Shown: positions 7,832 through 16,532 of the stretch, one piece after another
Position numbering within the stretch: position 1 is the stretch's first letter
Layout: every line of letters starts with the position of its first letter
Origin: Bryobacterales bacterium F-183
GTDB taxonomy: Bacteria > Acidobacteriota > Terriglobia > Bryobacterales > Bryobacteraceae
NCBI GenBank assembly: GCA_016865505.2
Contig: AP025252.1
Span: 3,906,001-3,970,000, forward strand
Reading direction: 5' to 3'
DNA length: 64,000 bases
Notes under the pieces: generated by a model
Databases searched by the model: none
Told to the model about the DNA's origin: nothing
Seen by the model: only the letters and a program-made list of their open reading frames with translations
Program-made: the position numbers and the translations under genes

Positions 7832-10314
7832 CCTTTGAACGCCCCTGGGTACTTTTTTTTGCACTGCTCCCCTTGCTTTGGATGGCATGGGAATGGCGTA
7901 GCGCGCCGCGGCGTTTGGGCCTCGTCTTGAAGGCTCTAGGCTTTGCCGCGATCCTCGCTGCGTTGAGTGAGCCGGTGATGAGCACGGTCGAGACCAAGAC
8001 CGCCGTTGCCGTCTTGGTGGACACCTCGGCCAGCGTTTCCAAGGCCGACCTCGAGAAAGCATCGAAGTATCTGAACAGCCTCGAAAGTGAGCGCGGGCGC
8101 AACTGGATGCGCGTATTGCCGTTTGCTCGTGAGACGCGCGCGGTCAATTCCACCGAGATCGCCAAGGGCTGGACCCTGGCCAACACCGCCAGCGAAAGCG
8201 GCCGCGGTACCGATGTCGAAAGTGGCATCCGCGCGGCCTTAGCCGCAGTACCCAGCGGAATGGTTCCGCGCATTGTGTTGCTGTCCGATGGCCGCGAGAA
8301 CTCGGGTAGCGCCGCGCGTGCCGCATGGCAGGCCCGTCAATTGAACGTCGCCGTGGATGTCGTACCCATGGCCGGACGCGAGAAGCCCGGCATCGCCATC
8401 GATTCTGTGAGCATGCCGCCTAGTGCGTTTAGCGGCGAGCGCTTCGCCGTCGAAATGCTGGTCACAGCGCCGCGTGCTGCAACCGGCACTGTCGAGATTC
8501 AGGCCGAGGGCAAGACTCTGGGGTCCAGCCCCGTCCAACTCGCCAGCGGGTCCAACCGCCTGCGTGTACAGGCCAACGTCGCAAGCGTCGGAACTGTAGA
8601 CGTCGGCTTGGTACTCAAGAGCGAAGGCCTCGGCGAGGTCCGCTATGACCAGGCCGTGAATCTACGCCGTCCCAAAGTGCTGTACGTCTCGCAGGATCCC
8701 GCAGGCACGGAAAAGAACCTGATGCAGGCATTTTCGGCCGCGCAGTTCGACCTGACGCCGACGGACAATCCGCTCACCGCCAAGCTCAGCGATTACCAGA
8801 TGGTGGTCTTCAACAACTGGGACATGGAAGCCGTACCCGCGGGCCGCAAAGAGGAGTTTGAAGACTTCGTCCGCAAAGGCGGCGGCATGCTGGTGATCGG
8901 CGGCGAAAAGAACGTCTATGTCGAGGGCAAGAAGATCGAAGACGGCTTTGACCGCGTACTGCCAGCCAAGCTCGCGCCGCCTCGCTCGCCCGAAGGTACC
9001 TGCGTGGTCCTCATCATGGACAAATCATCGTCCATGGAAGGCCGCAAGATGGAACTCGCGCGCGTGTCCTCCATCGGCGTGATCGAGAACCTGCGCCCCA
9101 TCGACCTCGTCGGCGTACTCATCTTCGACAACTCCTTCCAATGGGCCGTCCCAATTCGTCGCGCGGAAGATCGCGCCTTGATCAAGCGCCTAGTCGCAGG
9201 TGTTACGCCCGACGGCGGCACCCAGATCGCACCCGCGCTCGCCGAGGCGTACCGCAAGATCCGCCCCGTCACCGCGACGTACAAGCACGTCGTGCTGCTC
9301 ACCGACGGTATCTCGGAAGAAGGCGACTCGCTCGAACTTGCCAAGGACGCACAGCAGAACAAGGTCACCATCTCCACCGTGGGCCTGGGCCAGGACGTCA
9401 ACAAGGCATACCTCGAAAAGGTCGCCGCGTACTCCGGCGGCAAGTCGTACTTCCTGACCGAGCCTTCCGGCCTCGAACAGATCCTGTTGCGGGACGTGAT
9501 GGAACACACCGGTTCCACCGCCATCGAAAAACCATTGCAGGCGCAGGTGATGAAGCGCGCTGAGATCCTGGAAGGCACCGGCGTCGAGGCGGCGCCCGCT
9601 CTGAAAGGCTATGTGAAGTTCAAAGCCAAGCCCGGGGCGGACCTGCTGCTGCAGATCGACAAGGATCCACTCCTGACCCGCTGGCAGTACGGCCTGGGTC
9701 GTGCGGCCGTGTTCGCGTCGGATGCCAAAGCCCGCTGGGCCGCGGACTGGGTCACCTGGGGCGGCTTCGACAAGTTCTGGATGAACATCCTGCGCGACCT
9801 GCTGCCTCACGCGCAAGCCACCGAAGCAACCGCCGAATACGACACGGCAAGCGGCGACCTCGTCGTGAACTACAAGGTCGCCAGCGAGCGCGAAGCGGTG
9901 AGCACCGTGCCCCCGATCTTCGTCCTAGGTCCGGATGGCTTCCAGAAGCCGATTCGCGTGGAGAAAGTCGCGGAAGGTGCATACCGTGGACGTTTGCCGA
10001 TCGGCGCGCGCCAGGGTCTGTTCCGCATCCGTCCCGTCGAGGATTCGAAAGTCTTCCCGGAAATCGGTCTGTACCGGCAGGAAGAAGAGCTGACGCAGTA
10101 CGGTTCGAACGACCAGCTCTTACGTCAGGTGGCGGCGTACACGGGTGGCCGTTACAACCCTTCGCCGTCGCAAGTGTTCGACGCGGGCGGACGCTCGATC
10201 GAGTCCGAACTACGCTGGTGGCCAGGATTGTTGGCGATCGCGCTGTTGCTGAATCTGGCGGAACTGGTCCTACGCAAGTGGCCGGGCATCATGCAGGCCC
10301 GCCGCGCGGCTTAG
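7828..10314 (+). CDS. Large membrane protein with two VWA domains and a GATase1-like middle domain
   Basis: 828 aa. Two N-terminal membrane helices (residues about 8-20 and 30-45) are followed by a first VWA domain with intact MIDAS (VLVDTSASVS, about 62-71), then beta-rich linkers. Next comes a class I glutamine-amidotransferase-like segment (VLYVSQDPAGTE ... GGGMLVIGGEKN), then a second VWA domain with MIDAS LIMDKSSSM (about residue 395) and TPDGGTQI. A C-terminal helix lies just before KWPGIMQARRAA. The ATG at 7828 overlaps the preceding stop (ATGA); a longer in-frame start at 7690 lies wholly inside the upstream gene and is rejected. It ends the MoxR cluster and overlaps the convergent DUF5615 gene by four bases. 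Confidence 0.85.
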   Translation: MTFERPWVLFFALLPLLWMAWEWRSAPRRLGLVLKALGFAAILAALSEPVMSTVETKTAVAVLVDTSASVSKADLEKASKYLNSLESERGRNWMRVLPFARETRAVNSTEIAKGWTLANTASESGRGTDVESGIRAALAAVPSGMVPRIVLLSDGRENSGSAARAAWQARQLNVAVDVVPMAGREKPGIAIDSVSMPPSAFSGERFAVEMLVTAPRAATGTVEIQAEGKTLGSSPVQLASGSNRLRVQANVASVGTVDVGLVLKSEGLGEVRYDQAVNLRRPKVLYVSQDPAGTEKNLMQAFSAAQFDLTPTDNPLTAKLSDYQMVVFNNWDMEAVPAGRKEEFEDFVRKGGGMLVIGGEKNVYVEGKKIEDGFDRVLPAKLAPPRSPEGTCVVLIMDKSSSMEGRKMELARVSSIGVIENLRPIDLVGVLIFDNSFQWAVPIRRAEDRALIKRLVAGVTPDGGTQIAPALAEAYRKIRPVTATYKHVVLLTDGISEEGDSLELAKDAQQNKVTISTVGLGQDVNKAYLEKVAAYSGGKSYFLTEPSGLEQILLRDVMEHTGSTAIEKPLQAQVMKRAEILEGTGVEAAPALKGYVKFKAKPGADLLLQIDKDPLLTRWQYGLGRAAVFASDAKARWAADWVTWGGFDKFWMNILRDLLPHAQATEATAEYDTASGDLVVNYKVASEREAVSTVPPIFVLGPDGFQKPIRVEKVAEGAYRGRLPIGARQGLFRIRPVEDSKVFPEIGLYRQEEELTQYGSNDQLLRQVAAYTGGRYNPSPSQVFDAGGRSIESELRWWPGLLAIALLLNLAELVLRKWPGIMQARRAA

Positions 10315-10679
10315 CAACCTTGATTGACGGCTATGCGGCTCTTCACGCCGTCCACAGTTAGGGTACATACATAACCAATCCAGCCGCGCCCAACACTTTC
10401 GATTACAGGAATGGAGCCGAGTAGGCGTTCGGCGATCGCTGGGTGAATGCGATAGACAATAACGCCAGCGTTACAAAGTCCATTCCGTCGCTGCTGGGCA
10501 AGCTGTAGAAAGCCCTTGTCGAACGTCAGCAAGATCAGACCCCGTGTTTCAGCGATCTCCAGTAACTGAGAGTCTGACCATGTGGGGAACTGCTCGCGCG
10601 CCCAATCCACCTGATGCCCGGCGTGCCGCAAAGCGACGATGAACGCTTTGGGTAGGTTCTCGTCGCACAGAAACTGCAT
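10311..10679 (-). CDS. DUF5615-type PIN-like protein (probable toxin)
   Basis: 122 aa. The start MQFLCDENLPKAFIVALRHAGHQVDW, with DEN near the N-terminus, and the central LLTFDKGF match the DUF5615 PIN-like fold, in which acidic residues (here D7, E8 and the TFDKGF aspartate) form the presumed nuclease site. The ATG at 10679 overlaps the stop of the DUF433 gene by one base (TGATG). DUF433/DUF5615 pairs behave as toxin-antitoxin modules by guilt by association. Its 3' end overlaps the convergent VWA gene. Confidence 0.82.
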   Translation of the reverse strand: MQFLCDENLPKAFIVALRHAGHQVDWAREQFPTWSDSQLLEIAETRGLILLTFDKGFLQLAQQRRNGLCNAGVIVYRIHPAIAERLLGSIPVIESVGRGWIGYVCTLTVDGVKSRIAVNQGC

Positions 10680-10912
10680 CAAGCGTGTACTGGCTCGTTG
10701 CCGTGTAACTGTACGAGTTGCGCGGCGTACTCAATGCACGCTAGCACATCCTCATGCGTCAATCCCGGATAGTCATCAAGGATCTCGGCTTCTGTTTGGC
10801 CCGCGCCCAACAACTCAAGGATGAGTTCAACAGAAATTCGCGTGCCGCGGATAGACGGCCGCCCGAACAATATGTCCGGGTTCTTTACAATGCGATCCGG
10901 TAGTTGGATCAT
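10679..10912 (-). CDS. DUF433 protein (probable antitoxin)
   Basis: 77 aa. The family pattern is clear: RIVKNPDILFGRPSIRGTRI, then an ILELLGAGQTEAEILDDYPGLT helix-turn-helix-like segment and EDVLACIEYA. DUF433 proteins are small DNA-binding antitoxin-like proteins paired with PIN-like DUF5615 proteins, as here. It begins only 4 bases after the tsaE stop, so the pair probably rides on the upstream housekeeping transcript as well as any promoter of its own. Confidence 0.85.
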   Translation of the reverse strand: MIQLPDRIVKNPDILFGRPSIRGTRISVELILELLGAGQTEAEILDDYPGLTHEDVLACIEYAAQLVQLHGNEPVHA

Positions 10913-10916
10913 GACT

Positions 10917-11324
10917 TCAGTCTACCGTTATCCTTCGCCCATCGCCCCCGCGATGCTCGATCCGGACCTCAATCGCATCCTTCGGTAACAACTGCCGGAA
11001 CTTGCTCGCCCACTCGACCAGCACCACACAATCGCGGTCAAAGTACTCCTCAAGCCCCAACGTCCAGTACTCGCGTTCGGACTCCAAACGGTACAGATCC
11101 ACATGCACCAGCCTTGGTCCGTACTCGTGAATCAACGTAAACGTCGGACTCGACACCTCGGTCTCATCCGCGCCAAGTGCACGCGCAAAGCCCTTGGTGA
11201 TGGTCGTCTTGCCTGCGCCTAGGTTCCCCTCAAGCAACACGACACATCGCCGAGGCAGCCCCTTTGCGATCTCCACTCCTGCCGCGATCGTCTCGTCTTC
11301 GTTCGATGTCTCAAAGGTCCGCAT
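10917..11324 (-). CDS. tsaE: tRNA N6-threonylcarbamoyladenosine biosynthesis ATPase TsaE
   Basis: 135 aa, the usual TsaE length. P-loop LLEGNLGAGKTT, the SPTFTLIHEYG segment, HVDLYRLE and a VLVEWASK Walker B-like strand are all present. TsaE is the ATPase that works with TsaB and TsaD in making t6A at position 37 of ANN-decoding tRNAs. The ATG at 11324 is chosen because it starts directly before the conserved TFETSNEDET segment; the extra upstream residues of a longer frame do not resemble the family. It overlaps the nnr 3' end by 14 bases. Confidence 0.92.
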   Translation of the reverse strand: MRTFETSNEDETIAAGVEIAKGLPRRCVVLLEGNLGAGKTTITKGFARALGADETEVSSPTFTLIHEYGPRLVHVDLYRLESEREYWTLGLEEYFDRDCVVLVEWASKFRQLLPKDAIEVRIEHRGGDGRRITVD

Positions 11325-12705
11325 ACAGGTATCGAAGCAGGTCCGTTGCGATGACGCCCTTCTCGCCATGATCCTTCGCGGCCAGTTGTCCAGCGCGCCC
11401 ATGCAAGTACACACCGCAACGCACCGCCAACTGCCACTGGGAAGGGAACTGCGCCACCAGACCTCCTATCACGCCCGTCAGAATATCGCCAGACCCAGCC
11501 TTTGCAAGCGCGGGCGTACCAGTAGGATTCACCCAAACCTCATCGCCATGCGCGATCACCGTACGATGCCCCTTCAGTACCACGCAGCAGTTCCAGCGGG
11601 ATGCTAAGTTCTTCGCATCGGCAAGGCGATCCCCCGTCACCTGCATCAGGCGTGACATCTCGCCGGGATGCGGCGTCAGGATCCTTGGACCACAACCCAC
11701 CTCAAACGGCTGTTCCATGCCTGCAATCGCGTTCAGGCCATCTGCATCGATTATGATCGGTAGTTTAGAGGCAAACACCGTCTCGCGAACCAAGCGAACC
11801 ATCTGCGGATCGTTGCCGATCCCCGGTCCAACGGCAATCACCGTGATGCGATCGAGCGGAGGTAACGCAGGGCCAAGCTCTGCAGCCATCAGTTCCGGAT
11901 GCTCAATGTTCACCGGGTGCGACGAAGCGACCGTCACCCAACCGGCGCCCGCCCGCAAAGCGGAGAGGCCGGACATCGTAGCCGCGCCGGTCTTGCCGGG
12001 TGCACCTCCCACAACCAGCACATGCCCATAGCTACCCTTGTGCGAATCCACAGCACGAGGCGCAAGCAGGCCGGCAAAATCCTGCAATTCGGAAAGGAAA
12101 ACATCGGCCTGCAGGAACCGGTCCGGGATGCCAATATTTGCGACAATCAGTTCGCCCACATCATGCAGCACTGTCTCAATCTTCGGTGCCGCAAACGTCA
12201 CCGTATGGTGTGCCTTTACAGCCAAGCCTGACGGTACATCCACCGCCACCACAGTCGCCTTTGGGTACGCGGTGTTGATCGTGTCCACCCACGTCTTCGC
12301 ATCGCCACGCAACTCGCCGGCAAATCCCGTACCCAGCAGCGCATCGATCACCAAGGTCGACGCTGCATCAATCTCGGTCGCAAACGTACCGCCGGACGCC
12401 AGGTACATCTCATAGTTGACCAGAGCATCGCCACCAACCGGCTTGCCCAACGCCAGATGCACCGACAGCTTCTCCGGCGCAAACCGTGTCAGCAACTGCC
12501 GCGCGATCGCAAAGCCGTCACCGCCGTTATTACCTTTGCCGCAAACCACCGTAATTCGCTGCTTCGGCAACGGTGAAAAGCGCTCCACCAGAAAATCCAC
12601 CACACGCGATGCGGCGCTCTCCATCAGAATCAGCCCAGGAATGCCGGACTCAATCGCCAGCCGGTCCGCCTCGCGCATCTGTTCCGCGGTGAGTAGCTTC
12701 TTCAC
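11311..12705 (-). CDS. nnr: Bifunctional NAD(P)H-hydrate epimerase / ADP-dependent dehydratase
   Basis: 464 aa with both domains. The N-terminal epimerase half (about 1-210) has VVCGKGNNGGDGFAIARQL and VDVPSGL. The C-terminal ribokinase-like dehydratase half has LVVGGAPGKTGAA, GPGIG, LTPHPGEMSRL and the KAGSGDILTGVIGG motif. The enzyme repairs damaged NADH/NADPH hydrates. The common nnr-tsaE gene order is kept here. Its ATG overlaps the stop of the upstream phosphatase gene by 4 bases. Confidence 0.93.
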   Translation of the reverse strand: MKKLLTAEQMREADRLAIESGIPGLILMESAASRVVDFLVERFSPLPKQRITVVCGKGNNGGDGFAIARQLLTRFAPEKLSVHLALGKPVGGDALVNYEMYLASGGTFATEIDAASTLVIDALLGTGFAGELRGDAKTWVDTINTAYPKATVVAVDVPSGLAVKAHHTVTFAAPKIETVLHDVGELIVANIGIPDRFLQADVFLSELQDFAGLLAPRAVDSHKGSYGHVLVVGGAPGKTGAATMSGLSALRAGAGWVTVASSHPVNIEHPELMAAELGPALPPLDRITVIAVGPGIGNDPQMVRLVRETVFASKLPIIIDADGLNAIAGMEQPFEVGCGPRILTPHPGEMSRLMQVTGDRLADAKNLASRWNCCVVLKGHRTVIAHGDEVWVNPTGTPALAKAGSGDILTGVIGGLVAQFPSQWQLAVRCGVYLHGRAGQLAAKDHGEKGVIATDLLRYLYADL

Positions 12706-14705
12706 ATCTGCCTCGCGAGCAGCAGCGTCATGTCATCCTGTAACTCCGGCGACCCCGTCCAGTCGAGCACCGTATCCACAATCGCCTGCACGATCGCATC
12801 ATCGCTCTTGTGCAGATTGCGCTGGATCAACTCAATCAGCCGGTCCTCGCCGAACATCTCGCCGTACGCATTTTCCGGCTCTGTGATCCCGTCCGTATAG
12901 CAGACCACCAGGTCGCCGGGCAGCAGCTTTTGCTGGCTCTCGCCGTAGTCCGCAAAGGGAAACGCGCCCACCACCGTACCGTCGATCTTCAGCCGCTCTA
13001 CCTTATCCCCGCGGAACAATAGCGGCGGCAGATGTCCCGCGTTGGTGTACGACAGCATCGACGTTGCCGGATCATACAAGCCCAAAAAGAACGTCGCGTA
13101 CTTCTCAGGCGACGTACCTTTGTACAACTGCTGATTCACTTGCGACACAACGCGCGACACCGATAGCGGAGCCCCAGGCGTATCTTCTGTCGCGAAGTTT
13201 GCATTCTCTGTCGCGTACGTCCACTGCGATCGCACGGACGACTGTAGCGATGCCATCAGCAGCGCCGCCGAGATACCTTTGCCCGCTACATCACCCAACG
13301 CAAAGCCAATGTACTTACGAGGCAAAGTGTCGTAATCAAAATAGTCGCCAGACACCATGCGCGCAGGCTGACAAAGTGCATTCAGACGGAAGCAGTCTGA
13401 CGACGGCACAGACTTGGGATACAACTGCGCCTGCACCTCACGCGCGATCTCGATCTCGCCCTGCAGCCGCTCTTTTTCCTTCGCGACCTCCAGGAGGTGC
13501 TGCACGTTGCCGGTCATGGTGTTGAAGCTTTTGCCAAGCTCGGCAAGCTGGTCCTCTCCATGCACCGGGATGCGATGTTTGAAGTCGCCCGCAGTTACAC
13601 GCTGCGTACCTTCATATAAGTCGTGCACGGCACCCGTAATGGTGCGAGTCATGCTGATGCCAATCAGGAGCGCGATCATTTGCACAATCAAAAACGCGAC
13701 GGCCGAGGAAAGCAGGATGATCGGCATGAGCGTCTGGAGCTCATCACTCTTGAGCGTGAACAGAACGTCGTACACCATGGACGGCCGTGTGTCGATCTGC
13801 AATAGCGCGTTGGCAGTGGGCGCGGACGAGGGCTTGTCCCACAGATAGACAGGCGTCAGTCGATACCATTGCAAATCAAGGTCGAACCGATTCATCGGAG
13901 GGCGTAACGTGAGCGCGGGACGCGCGTTACTACGGTCGTCGCGGAACAGTTGCCGCCCCTTCGATCGCGTCCCCATTTTGGGCGTCTCTGTCGTCTCCTC
14001 CACCAGGCGGCTCAGGTCGACGATGCCTAGTTCCGGCAATAGTCCAGCCAGATACTCACGGCTGAGCGGGGCGGTGACCGTTATATCGCTGCCATCGGTG
14101 GTGGCACGATGCGCCCAGCCGTACAGCCGTTCGCCAGAGTCGACCACGCCGGACACGTCACCCCAACCAGGAGGCGGCGGTTCCACGGAAAGGTCCTTAG
14201 GATACGTCACGACAGCGCCGTCCTTGTCGCGAACAATCACCGCCAGCCCCTGAAAACGCTCTTTGTAGTAGAGGTCGAACATGCGCTCAACAGACGCCTG
14301 GCGCTTCGCGGGCTCCATGAAGCGCAGTGTCTCCGCCATCGACGTCAACAACTCTACACGGCGATCGAGTTCCGATGCCGCCAGGTGAATCGCGACCTGG
14401 CTCAAAATCGCGTACGCACTCAACGCCACCAGCGTGAGCACGAGCAACAGCGGGACAACAGCGATAAATGTATACGTGACGAGAAGTCGATTGCGCAGGC
14501 GCCAGATGGCACCCCGCGCGCCCCACCGCATGAGGCGGATCAACAGCCAAAGCGCCAGGACGGATGCGGCGATCTGAAAGCCTAGCCGCCACAAGCCAGG
14601 CGGCGCGAGCTGCGTTGCGGCGAGTGCCACAAAGAACGCGACGCCAACCCGGCCCAGCCAGGAATACAACTTGCGCAACCAGGCTTTGAACTCGTCCACC
14701 GGCAC
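12702..14705 (-). CDS. Membrane HAMP-domain PP2C (SpoIIE-type) serine phosphatase
   Basis: 667 aa. Two to three N-terminal hydrophobic segments (about 17-35, 43-60, 76-100) precede an extracytoplasmic sensor region (about 100-330). A further helix (about 330-355) leads to a HAMP domain (YEGTQRVTAGDFKHRIPVHGEDQLAELGKSFN), a short coiled coil (EVAKEKERLQGEIEIAREVQ) and a SpoIIE/PP2C catalytic domain. Metal-binding motifs include VSGDYFDY, LGDVAGKGISAALLM and VCYTDGITEPEN. Such RsbU/RsbP-like enzymes usually act on anti-sigma antagonists, but none is encoded nearby. It is 6 bases after the LOG gene and overlaps nnr. Confidence 0.9.
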   Translation of the reverse strand: MPVDEFKAWLRKLYSWLGRVGVAFFVALAATQLAPPGLWRLGFQIAASVLALWLLIRLMRWGARGAIWRLRNRLLVTYTFIAVVPLLLVLTLVALSAYAILSQVAIHLAASELDRRVELLTSMAETLRFMEPAKRQASVERMFDLYYKERFQGLAVIVRDKDGAVVTYPKDLSVEPPPPGWGDVSGVVDSGERLYGWAHRATTDGSDITVTAPLSREYLAGLLPELGIVDLSRLVEETTETPKMGTRSKGRQLFRDDRSNARPALTLRPPMNRFDLDLQWYRLTPVYLWDKPSSAPTANALLQIDTRPSMVYDVLFTLKSDELQTLMPIILLSSAVAFLIVQMIALLIGISMTRTITGAVHDLYEGTQRVTAGDFKHRIPVHGEDQLAELGKSFNTMTGNVQHLLEVAKEKERLQGEIEIAREVQAQLYPKSVPSSDCFRLNALCQPARMVSGDYFDYDTLPRKYIGFALGDVAGKGISAALLMASLQSSVRSQWTYATENANFATEDTPGAPLSVSRVVSQVNQQLYKGTSPEKYATFFLGLYDPATSMLSYTNAGHLPPLLFRGDKVERLKIDGTVVGAFPFADYGESQQKLLPGDLVVCYTDGITEPENAYGEMFGEDRLIELIQRNLHKSDDAIVQAIVDTVLDWTGSPELQDDMTLLLARQM

Positions 14706-14711
14706 TCGATA

Positions 14712-15503
14712 TTAGCGTACCGTCTTGGCCACTTCCGGAGTCGGCGGCGGTGCGTCCTTACGATCGCCCTTCTTCAGGTACATCTCCGTCAGGCCATCGC
14801 GCAGGATTTCGAAAGCCGATTGCGGATCATCGGCAAACTGGAACAGGTTCAGATCGGACGGTGAGATCATGCCGTGCTTCACCAGCGCGTCAAAGTTCAC
14901 CACTTCCTTCCAGAATTCCGTACCGTACAGGATCAGCACCATGGGCTTCAGCAACTTCTGCGTCTGCACCAAGGTGAGGATCTCAAACAACTCGTCGAAC
15001 GTACCAAAGCCGCCGGGAAACGCGATCAGTGCCTTTGCCGGATACGCGAACCAGAACTTGCGCATGAAGAAGTAATGAAACTCCATCGACAGTTCCGGCG
15101 TGATGAACGGATTCGGCTGCTGCTCAAACGGCAGACCGATGTTCAACCCAATCGTCTTGCCACCGGCATCCTGCGCACCGCGATTGGCCGCTTCCATGAT
15201 GCCGGGTCCGCCACCGGTGCACACCACAAAGCGGCGAGGTCCAGGCAACGTCTCAGACCAATTGGTAACCAATCGCGCCAACTCGCGAGCCTCGCGATAA
15301 TACCGGCCCATGCCGCCCATTTCCATAATTCGGGCCGAGCCGAAAAACGCAATGGTGTCGCGGATCTTGTGATGCCGGAAGTCCGACAACGGCGAAAGGT
15401 ACTCGGCCAGAATGCGGACCGGTCTCGCCTCTGATCGGCGTAGAAAATCATCGTCTTTGTATGCCAGTGGCGGGCGTGGTACGAGGCCGGTCAATTCATC
15501 CAT
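14712..15503 (-). CDS. LOG-family protein (nucleotide 5'-monophosphate phosphoribohydrolase-like)
   Basis: 263 aa. The LOG/lysine-decarboxylase-like Rossmann fold is shown by CTGGGPGIMEAANRGA and AFPGGFGTFDELFE, a variant of the PGGxGTxxE motif. LOG enzymes cleave cytokinin-type or other nucleotide monophosphates; the bacterial substrate is generally uncertain. The sequence is closer to the longer bacterial form than to the plant-type enzyme of about 190 aa. Its ATG overlaps the end of lpxD by 8 bases, so the two are translationally coupled. Confidence 0.88.
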   Translation of the reverse strand: MDELTGLVPRPPLAYKDDDFLRRSEARPVRILAEYLSPLSDFRHHKIRDTIAFFGSARIMEMGGMGRYYREARELARLVTNWSETLPGPRRFVVCTGGGPGIMEAANRGAQDAGGKTIGLNIGLPFEQQPNPFITPELSMEFHYFFMRKFWFAYPAKALIAFPGGFGTFDELFEILTLVQTQKLLKPMVLILYGTEFWKEVVNFDALVKHGMISPSDLNLFQFADDPQSAFEILRDGLTEMYLKKGDRKDAPPPTPEVAKTVR

Positions 15504-16524
15504 CGGACTTATTCTTCTCCAATTCCTGAATACGTTTTTCCAATTGTCGCATCGTCTTCAAAAGGTCCGGCAGTTTGGGGAACGCAGTAATCGCACGCAG
15601 CCATTCGCGAGCCTCAAACGCCGGCGAACCCGACATCACGGACCCCGCCGGTACATCGCCGCCAATGCCGCTCTGCGCGTAAATGATCGAATTATCGTGG
15701 ATGGTCAGGTGGCCGGAAATGCCAACCTGCCCAGCTAGAAGTACATTCTTGCCAAGGATTGAACTCCCGGCAAGCCCCGTCTGCGCGCAGATGATGTTGT
15801 CCTCGCCGACAACACAGGCATGGCCCACCTGCACCAGGCTATCGATCTTTGCGCCGCGCTTCACACGAGTCTCACCCATCGTGGCGCGATCAATCGACGT
15901 CAGACTTTGGATTTCCACATCGTCTTCAATCACCGTCACGCCGGACTGCACGATCTTGAAATGCGTACCCTCGGCTGTCTTCGCAAAGCCAAAGCCGTCG
16001 CCGCCAATCACTACGCCATTCTGCAGAATCACGCGATTGCCAACCACGCAGTTCTCACGCACTACCGTATGCGAGTGGCCCGTAAAGTCGTCGCCAATGG
16101 TCGCGCCAGAGTACACCACAGCATGCGGATGCAAGGTCGCATTGCGGCCAATCGTTACCCCAGGACCCACATACGCAAACGGACCAATCGACGCATTCTC
16201 GCCCACCTTCGCCGTAGGATCCACAAACGCCTGCGGATGGATGCCCCGCGCGGGTACCGGAGGCTGATAGAACAGCGCCAGCGCACGGGCAAAGTCATGA
16301 TACGGATTCTTCGACACCAGGCTCGGCATCGTCGCATGCGGCTGCGTGATCAGGATCGCGCCCGCCTTGCTGTCCTTCACCTTGTGCGCGTACTTCGGGT
16401 TGGCCAGGAACGTCAGTTGCGACGGTCCAGCCTGTTCCATCCCCGATACACCCGTGATCTCCAAAGTCCCGTCGCTATTGTGGAGTTCGCATCCCAGCGA
16501 CTCGGCCAGTTGCTTCAATTGCAT
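15496..16524 (-). CDS. lpxD: UDP-3-O-acylglucosamine N-acyltransferase LpxD
   Basis: 342 aa. The N-terminal uridine-binding domain (GCELHNSDGTLEITGVSGM, LTFLANPKY) is followed by a left-handed beta-helix of hexapeptide repeats (for example VDPTAKVGENASIGPFAYVGPGV) and a C-terminal helical region (LLKTMRQLEKRIQELEK). The catalytic-type GHSHTV and QVGHACVVG histidines are present. LpxD adds the second acyl chain in lipid A synthesis, so the organism makes LPS. The ATG at 16524 is preferred to the GTG at 16542, which lies inside the guaA 3' end. Confidence 0.94.
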   Translation of the reverse strand: MQLKQLAESLGCELHNSDGTLEITGVSGMEQAGPSQLTFLANPKYAHKVKDSKAGAILITQPHATMPSLVSKNPYHDFARALALFYQPPVPARGIHPQAFVDPTAKVGENASIGPFAYVGPGVTIGRNATLHPHAVVYSGATIGDDFTGHSHTVVRENCVVGNRVILQNGVVIGGDGFGFAKTAEGTHFKIVQSGVTVIEDDVEIQSLTSIDRATMGETRVKRGAKIDSLVQVGHACVVGEDNIICAQTGLAGSSILGKNVLLAGQVGISGHLTIHDNSIIYAQSGIGGDVPAGSVMSGSPAFEAREWLRAITAFPKLPDLLKTMRQLEKRIQELEKNKSDG

Positions 16525-16532
16525 GCGTTGAT

